Origin: UBA8687 sp964564655
GTDB lineage: Bacteria > Nitrospinota > Nitrospinia > Nitrospinales > VA-1
Reading direction: 5' to 3'
Length of the DNA stretch: 10,609 nucleotides
NCBI GenBank assembly: GCA_964564655.1
Contig: CAZMBO010000060.1
Span: forward strand, 1-10,609
Shown piece by piece: positions 6,186-10,609 of the stretch. The notes beneath the pieces are model-generated. The model was not told the DNA's origin. It worked only from the letters and a program-made list of their open reading frames with translations, and ran no database searches. Within the stretch, counting starts at the first letter, position 1. Each line of letters opens with the position of its first letter. The position numbers and the translations under genes were made by a program.

Positions 6186-7535
6186 ATGAAGTTTCGCTAT
6201 CAACTAGCAAAGAAAACCTTTAAAGGAAAAAAAGTCGTTGAACGTGGGGTAGAAGATCTTATCTCGGAAGACCAACGCGGCAACCAATCCAGCGCTGATA
6301 TTCCGAGTCCACTAAGTCTCGATAAAGAGGCCATCACGCCGGTGGAGGCCGAAGAACCAAAGGAAGTATCCAGACGCGACTTGTTTTCATTTGGCAGGTT
6401 GGGTGATTTTGCCGAAGCTGTTGAAGAAGACCGAAAAAAGCAGCCCAAGAAAAGCAAAAAAAATAATACTCCTGAAGACGAAGAAACCGATGAGCTAGAA
6501 CCCACCGAGGAACTCAATAGAACTGAATCTTCAGAACCGAGCCCTTCTTCAGAACCGAGCTCTAAGGAAAAGGAAGATGAAACACCCAAACCTGGATTTT
6601 TTAAACGTTTGGTTTCTAAATTCAAGTCCGATCCCCCTTCCCCAGAAAATATTGCATCTTCCGGAGAGGACGTTGTAGAAAAGAAAGAAGATTCTTTCTC
6701 AGAAGAACTTGATACTGAAGAAAAAAAGCTTCCATCTGAAAGCAACGATATTTTCGCATTAGAAGAAGGCGAAGAAGAAGATCCTGAGTACGATCGGCGG
6801 AATTTATTAAGACAAGGCTTTCATTTCTTTGCCAAGCCTGCAGTTGAAAACGTTCAGTCTAAAATAGACAACGTCAACAAGGCGGTTGACAAGATTACCA
6901 AACGGGTTCCCGTGCTGAGACCCCCGGGAGCCATATCGGAAAAAGCGTTTCTACAAGCTTGCTCGCGCTGCGACGAGTGCATTCATGCCTGCCCAAAGGA
7001 TGCCATTCAAAGGGCTCCCAAAAAAATGGGATTCCTAATTCACAACACTCCCTATATTGATCCGATGCGCAATCCTTGTGTAATGTGTACGGACTTACCT
7101 TGCATTCCTGCTTGTCCCGACGGTGCATTGCTACCCGTTCAGGAGCTGAGTGATGTGAGCATGGGTTATGCGATTCTGGATAAGAAGAAATGCCAAGCCT
7201 ACGGCGACACATTTTGCCAACAATGTGTTATTGACTGTCCGGTTCCGGGAGCGATTCATCAGATAGACAACAAACCCGTCATCGATAAGAATATTTGTAC
7301 GGGATGTGGTGTCTGCATGCGATCTTGCAGCACCGTCAATATCCCATTGGCCATCAAAATCAAACCTCAAATGGTCATTGATTACCAACTGCATAAAAAG
7401 CAATTAGAAAAAGAAAGAGCTCGAATCGAAGCAGAGCAGCTTGAGGCCAAAAAATTAGAAGCTGAAGAACTGGCCGAAGAAGAGGAAAAAGAAAATGGCG
7501 ATGCCGAAGGCGAAACTAGTGCCATTGAGTCCTAA
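6186..7535 (+). CDS. NapG/MauM-type polyferredoxin with long acidic N-terminal extension
   Basis: This 449-residue protein has four [4Fe-4S] cysteine sets: Cys259/262/265/269, Cys298/301/306/310, Cys336/344/347/351 and Cys371/374/377/381. They are preceded by VLRPPGAISEKAF (243-255), the lead-in characteristic of the NapG/MauM ferredoxin-type family, which passes electrons from the quinol pool to periplasmic or membrane oxidoreductases. Typical members are about 230-270 residues. Here residues 1-240 are an acidic, Ser/Glu/Lys-rich, probably disordered extension, and 400-440 form a Glu/Ala-rich coiled-coil-like tail. A twin-arginine element (RRNLLRQG, 204-211) sits where the family's N-terminal Tat signal would be, and a related copy lies at 63-70. 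Both are internal, with no clear hydrophobic signal core, so export is doubtful. No catalytic nap genes are in the window, so the redox partner is unknown. No good ribosome binding site precedes the ATG at 6186; a later start is possible. Confidence 0.88.
   Translation: MKFRYQLAKKTFKGKKVVERGVEDLISEDQRGNQSSADIPSPLSLDKEAITPVEAEEPKEVSRRDLFSFGRLGDFAEAVEEDRKKQPKKSKKNNTPEDEETDELEPTEELNRTESSEPSPSSEPSSKEKEDETPKPGFFKRLVSKFKSDPPSPENIASSGEDVVEKKEDSFSEELDTEEKKLPSESNDIFALEEGEEEDPEYDRRNLLRQGFHFFAKPAVENVQSKIDNVNKAVDKITKRVPVLRPPGAISEKAFLQACSRCDECIHACPKDAIQRAPKKMGFLIHNTPYIDPMRNPCVMCTDLPCIPACPDGALLPVQELSDVSMGYAILDKKKCQAYGDTFCQQCVIDCPVPGAIHQIDNKPVIDKNICTGCGVCMRSCSTVNIPLAIKIKPQMVIDYQLHKKQLEKERARIEAEQLEAKKLEAEELAEEEEKENGDAEGETSAIES
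6528..6560 (+). repeat. Short in-frame direct repeat in the polyferredoxin extension
   Basis: TCTTCAGAACCGAGC occurs at 6528-6542 and again at 6546-6560. The 18-base offset preserves the reading frame and encodes repeated Ser-Glu-Pro-Ser units in the low-complexity linker. It looks like slippage-type expansion within a disordered region and not a mobile element. Confidence 0.7.
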
Positions 7536-7609
7536 AAATTGTTTCTCCTACAAAAATTTCGTTGATTTATCCCTTGCAAGTCTCCTCTGTTTTCAGTAGG
7601 TTAGTCATT

Positions 7610-7638
7610 TTGCCCCTTTAGGCTTCGGAAACTAGAAA
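7610..7638 (+). promoter_or_regulatory. Candidate promoter of aspS
   Basis: TTGCCC (7610-7615) and TAGAAA (7633-7638) are 17 bases apart with four matches each to the sigma-70 consensus. Transcription would start near 7645, about 20 bases ahead of the aspS ATG, leaving room for the ribosome binding site. An alternative pair, TTGCAA (7574-7579) with TAGGTT (7597-7602), also has 17-base spacing but a weaker -10. Confidence 0.35.
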
Positions 7639-7664
7639 AATTTATCAAAAAATTAAGGTCATAA

Positions 7665-9440
7665 ATGAGCAGTGAATTTCAAAGAACGCATAATTGCGGA
7701 GAGTTATCGGATAAAGATATTGATAAAAAAGTGACTCTTTGCGGATGGGTGCACACACGTCGCGATCATGGCGGGTTAATATTTGTCGACCTTTGGGACA
7801 AGCATGGTTTGACACAAGTGGTATTGAATCCTCAAATCGACCAGTTGGCTCATGAGCACGCACAATCTATTCGTGGTAATTTTGTAATTGGTGTCATAGG
7901 AAAAGTGCGTGCCCGACCCGATGACATGATCAATCCAAAATTGAAGACCGGAAAAATTGAAGTTTATATCGATGAATTGAGCATACTGAACCGATCTGAA
8001 ACCCCTCCTATCTCGCCTTGGGAACCCCAAGATACTTCAGAAGCGTTGCGCCTGAAACACCGTTTTCTGGATTTGCGTGGACCGGAATTGCAACGAAATT
8101 TAAAGATGCGCTACGACATTACACGCGTCGCCCGTAACGAACTGCACCGACACGGCTTCATGGAAGTCGAAACACCGATGCTTACGAAAAGTACTCCTGA
8201 AGGAGCGCGGGACTACCTAGTTCCTAGTCGATTGAATCCGCAAAAGTTTTATGCGCTCCCGCAGTCACCTCAACTTTTCAAACAAATCCTCATGGTTTCA
8301 GGAATGGATAAATATTTCCAAATCGTTAAATGTTTTCGCGATGAGGATTTGCGACAAGACCGGCAACCGGAGTTTACTCAGATTGATGTCGAAATGTCTT
8401 TTGGTAATGAAAAAATAATTTTTCAAATGATCGAAGATATGATGGCCGCAATTTACAAGGAAGTATTGAACGAAGAAATTTCAACACCCTTTCCGATTTT
8501 GAAATACGAGGATGCGATAAACCGTTTTGGCACGGATAAACCCGATATGAGAATCGATATGGAAATCGTTGACCTCGCAGAAATTGTCCGCGGGACGAAG
8601 TTCAAGGTTTTCGCACAGGTTTTGGAGTCTGGTGGACAGATTCGAGCTCTGAACATTAAAAATAGCGTGGACGCTTTATCCCGTAAAGCTCTTGATGATT
8701 TGACGGAAATTGCCAAAACATACGGTGCCAAAGGGATGGCTTGGATCAAAGTTCAGGAAAAGGAACTGCAATCCCCAATCATCAAGTTTTTTGAGCAGGA
8801 AATGCTCGACGAAATGTTGAAGAAATTGAACAGCAAACCTGGCGACACTGTGGTGTTCATCGCAGACACACCAAAAATTGTTGCCGATGCGCTGGCTCAT
8901 TTGCGCCTCGCCATTGCCAAGCTACTCAATCGGGTTGATGAAACCAGAAACGCCTTCGTCTGGGTAACTGAGTTTCCACTTGTGGAATATGACGAAGCAG
9001 AAAAAAAATATGCCGCCATGCATCATCCCTTCACCGCTCCCCATGAGGAGGATCTAGATAAATTTGAATCTGATCCTGGAGCTATTAAGGCCCGGGCCTA
9101 TGATTTGGTTTTGAATGGTAATGAAATTGGCGGAGGCAGTATTCGTATTCATCAGAAGGAGGTGCAGGAAAAAATGTTTAAGCTTCTTGGAATCGGCAAG
9201 GAAGAAGCCGAGGCGAAATTCGGATTTCTTCTAGATGCTCTACAATACGGCGCACCACCTCACTGTGGTATTGCCATGGGTCTAGATCGTATTGTAATGC
9301 TGCTGACTGGCGCTGATTCTATTCGCGATGTGATCGCATTTCCTAAAACACAGAAAGCCACTTGTCTGATGACCCAGGCGCCTTCTCAAGTGGATAAAAA
9401 ACAGCTGAAAGAACTTAAACTGAAAGCAGACCTGAGTTGA
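7665..9440 (+). CDS. aspS: Aspartyl-tRNA synthetase, bacterial type
   Basis: This 591-residue class II synthetase attaches aspartate to tRNA-Asp in the cytoplasm. The N-terminal OB-fold anticodon-binding domain covers about 1-110. The catalytic core follows, with TPEGARDYLVPSR (177-189), ALPQSPQLFKQ (197-207) and motif 2 FRDEDLR (224-230) plus RQPEFTQIDVE (233-243). The bacterial GAD insertion lies at about 295-430, then NGNEIGGGSIRIH (484-496) and motif 3 with GLDR (539-542). Length matches the bacterial enzyme. In the anticodon domain His35 occupies the position held by Leu30 in the discriminating E. coli enzyme and by His in non-discriminating enzymes, so it may also charge tRNA-Asn. The ATG at 7665 has ribosome binding site TAAGG six bases upstream. 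It is separated from the polyferredoxin gene by 129 bases and probably has its own promoter. Confidence 0.98.
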   Translation: MSSEFQRTHNCGELSDKDIDKKVTLCGWVHTRRDHGGLIFVDLWDKHGLTQVVLNPQIDQLAHEHAQSIRGNFVIGVIGKVRARPDDMINPKLKTGKIEVYIDELSILNRSETPPISPWEPQDTSEALRLKHRFLDLRGPELQRNLKMRYDITRVARNELHRHGFMEVETPMLTKSTPEGARDYLVPSRLNPQKFYALPQSPQLFKQILMVSGMDKYFQIVKCFRDEDLRQDRQPEFTQIDVEMSFGNEKIIFQMIEDMMAAIYKEVLNEEISTPFPILKYEDAINRFGTDKPDMRIDMEIVDLAEIVRGTKFKVFAQVLESGGQIRALNIKNSVDALSRKALDDLTEIAKTYGAKGMAWIKVQEKELQSPIIKFFEQEMLDEMLKKLNSKPGDTVVFIADTPKIVADALAHLRLAIAKLLNRVDETRNAFVWVTEFPLVEYDEAEKKYAAMHHPFTAPHEEDLDKFESDPGAIKARAYDLVLNGNEIGGGSIRIHQKEVQEKMFKLLGIGKEEAEAKFGFLLDALQYGAPPHCGIAMGLDRIVMLLTGADSIRDVIAFPKTQKATCLMTQAPSQVDKKQLKELKLKADLS

Positions 9441-9549
9441 CATCCATCTTTAAGTGAGGCAAAAGCTGCAAATTTTTTTCTAATTATCTTACCCACCCAA
9501 TTTTATTTTATAGCAATCTTCTTATTAGACAGCCTCTTTAGAGCTTGCC

Positions 9550-9568
9550 CCCGTTCCGGGATTTTTTT
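9550..9568 (+). terminator. Weak intrinsic terminator behind aspS
   Basis: CCCG (9550-9553) and CGGG (9557-9560) form a short GC-only stem with a three-base loop, followed by an A and seven T (9562-9568). The stem is short for a terminator, but the T-run and the position between aspS and larE fit. A T-rich run near 9472-9479 has no good stem. Confidence 0.4.
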
Positions 9569-9579
9569 GCTACTCCCTT

Positions 9580-9585
9580 TATGAT
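9580..9585 (+). promoter_or_regulatory. Candidate -10 box of larE
   Basis: TATGAT (9580-9585) matches the sigma-70 -10 consensus at five of six positions and lies 34 bases ahead of the larE ATG. There is no matching -35 hexamer at normal spacing, so the call is tentative. Confidence 0.3.
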
Positions 9586-9619
9586 ACTCTTTACCTAATT
9601 GAATCATTGTCTGACTATC

Positions 9620-10441
9620 ATGTCCCTGAAAGAAAAAACTGAAAAACTGAAATCTTTGATCTGGGAAATGGATCGTGTTCTAGTCGCGTTTTCCGGTGGA
9701 GTCGATAGTACTCTGGTTCTTGCTATCGCCCATGAAGTGCTGGGCGAGAATGTACTTGCCGTAACCGCTAAATCGGACAGCGTACCCGAACGAGAAAGGG
9801 AGGCCTGCCGTCAGTTATCTCAGGAGATTGGCGCAGAACATATCTTTATTCAAACGAACGAAATGAATAATTCGAGTTACCAGGCAAACCCTGCCAACCG
9901 TTGTTACCATTGTAAAACTGAGCTGTATTCCTGCCTGAAAAAGGTGGCTGAAGAAAAACAATTTCCTTATATTTTAAACGGAATTAATACGAACGATTTA
10001 GGCGACTATCGTCCGGGGATCGATGCGGCGCGTGAAAATGAGGTGAGGAGTCCATTGGTCGAAGCAGGGTTCAACAAACAGAATATCCGCGACCTGGCAC
10101 GACAAATGGAGCTTTCCATATGGGACAAGCCCGCGATGGCCTGTTTATCGTCACGCATTCCTTACGGAGAACAGGTGACCCACGAAAAACTTAAAAGGAT
10201 AGAAAAAGCCGAAGACCTTTTACTAGCTATGGGATTTAAACAACTTCGAGTTCGGCATTATGGTGAAACAGCAAGAATAGAGCTGGGGCAAAATGAAATG
10301 GTAAAGTTCACGCCCAACATTGAAGATATTGTGAAAGAAAAATTCCATAAATTAGGTTTCAAATCGGTACACTTGGATCCAAAAGGCTACCGTATGGGAA
10401 GTCTTAACGAAGTTCTTAAAGAAAAAACAGATTATGTTTAA
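9620..10441 (+). CDS. larE: ATP-dependent sacrificial sulfur transferase LarE
   Basis: This 273-residue PP-loop protein is the length of characterised LarE. In the nickel-pincer nucleotide pathway LarE adenylates the carboxylate of P2CMN made by LarB and donates sulfur to it from a cysteine side chain, becoming inactive; LarC then inserts nickel. Visible are the PP-loop SGGVDS at 25-30, RCYHCKTELY at 94-103, the NGINTNDLGDYRPG segment at 120-133 and WDKPAMACLSSRIPYG at 168-183. Cys175 matches the sacrificial cysteine (Cys176 in Lactobacillus plantarum). Only one cysteine is present in that segment, which favours the sacrificial type over the [4Fe-4S] variant. I chose the ATG at 9620 over an in-frame TTG at 9599 because it gives the normal family length; neither has a clear Shine-Dalgarno sequence. 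The next gene overlaps its stop codon. No larA, larB or larC is in the window. Confidence 0.93.
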   Translation: MSLKEKTEKLKSLIWEMDRVLVAFSGGVDSTLVLAIAHEVLGENVLAVTAKSDSVPEREREACRQLSQEIGAEHIFIQTNEMNNSSYQANPANRCYHCKTELYSCLKKVAEEKQFPYILNGINTNDLGDYRPGIDAARENEVRSPLVEAGFNKQNIRDLARQMELSIWDKPAMACLSSRIPYGEQVTHEKLKRIEKAEDLLLAMGFKQLRVRHYGETARIELGQNEMVKFTPNIEDIVKEKFHKLGFKSVHLDPKGYRMGSLNEVLKEKTDYV

Positions 10442-10609
10442 TGTACAACTGCGACCCGAGGTAAGAAAACAACTGAAAGACCCTGATGGATTTGCCAGTG
10501 GGCTAGGAATCGTTTACGCAGGCCTTACCATCACTATGGCGGGGGTATTGATGATGTTGATTCTATTCTTCAACAAACCTGAGCATGTGCTTCATCCTAC
10601 CTGGATATT
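10434..10609 (+). CDS. Membrane protein of unknown function (5' part, runs off right edge)
   Basis: Reading from the ATG at 10434, inside the last codons of larE, gives 58 residues still open at the window end. Residues 1-20 are charged and likely cytoplasmic (VQLRPEVRKQLKDPDGF at 4-20). A hydrophobic segment spans about 24-46 (GLGIVYAGLTITMAGVLMML at 23-42), followed by a polar stretch. The start overlaps the larE stop by eight bases, which implies translational coupling. The only other nearby ATG, at 10442, hits a stop after seven codons. I do not recognise the family from this fragment. Confidence 0.7.
   Translation, partial: MFNVQLRPEVRKQLKDPDGFASGLGIVYAGLTITMAGVLMMLILFFNKPEHVLHPTWI

Noticed and set aside
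6200..6745. Long minus-strand open frame of 181 codons encoding a Ser-rich product
   Set aside because: It is exactly antisense to the Glu/Lys/Ser-rich part of the polyferredoxin; reversed GAA/GAG/TCT codons read as Ser/Phe/Leu without stops. There is no ribosome binding site, and the product is low-complexity only.
9599..9619. TTG start seven codons upstream for larE
   Set aside because: It has no ribosome binding site, and the ATG at 9620 gives the usual family length beginning MSLKEK.
1..10609. CRISPR array, insertion sequence, phage genes or toxin-antitoxin pair
   Set aside because: No spaced repeats, transposase or integrase motifs, terminal inverted repeats or short toxin-like gene pairs were found on either strand.

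Overview
The window is an ordinary-looking stretch of a bacterial chromosome, moderately AT-rich by eye and densely coded on both strands. Nothing in it looks like a phage, an insertion sequence, a CRISPR array or a defence island. A CCA-encoding tRNA gene, a bacterial-type aspartyl-tRNA synthetase with a GAD insertion, a 1-Cys peroxiredoxin, a SirB1-like protein and a NapG/MauM-type polyferredoxin suggest a Gram-negative bacterium with respiratory iron-sulfur metabolism. A Nitrospinota or deltaproteobacterial-type lineage would fit, but that is an impression from gene content and not a demonstrated assignment.

Layout. Positions 1-876 are on the minus strand. In transcription order they are a small three-helix membrane protein (876-550), tRNA-Lys(CTT) with its own candidate promoter and a hairpin terminator, and the start of a DoxX-family membrane protein that runs off the left edge. 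A divergent intergenic region then carries a good extended -10 promoter for a 1-Cys peroxiredoxin (1152-1787), which ends in a strong intrinsic terminator. Twelve bases after that terminator a SirB1-like transglutaminase-fold protein begins (1858-2742), followed closely by a short-chain dehydrogenase/reductase (2755-3513). These converge on a large minus-strand gene (5395-3578) for a B12-binding-domain radical SAM enzyme.

Right half. From a 255-bp divergent region with a candidate promoter, a palindrome and two leader hairpins, a plus-strand pair begins: an unrecognised acidic 166-residue protein (5651-6151) and a 449-residue four-cluster polyferredoxin (6186-7535). The polyferredoxin has a long acidic, low-complexity N-terminal extension containing a short duplicated twin-arginine module. 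Then come aspS (7665-9440), larE (ATP-dependent sacrificial sulfur transferase, 9620-10441), and the start of a single-helix membrane protein whose ATG overlaps the end of larE by 8 bases and which runs off the right edge.

How they fit together. Most genes are housekeeping or general metabolism and show no common pathway. The most distinctive unit is the acidic protein plus extended polyferredoxin, which probably form an electron-transfer pair. The B12/radical SAM enzyme is a solitary gene of unknown substrate. I found no convincing sign of a wholly new system; the findings list concrete oddities worth checking.
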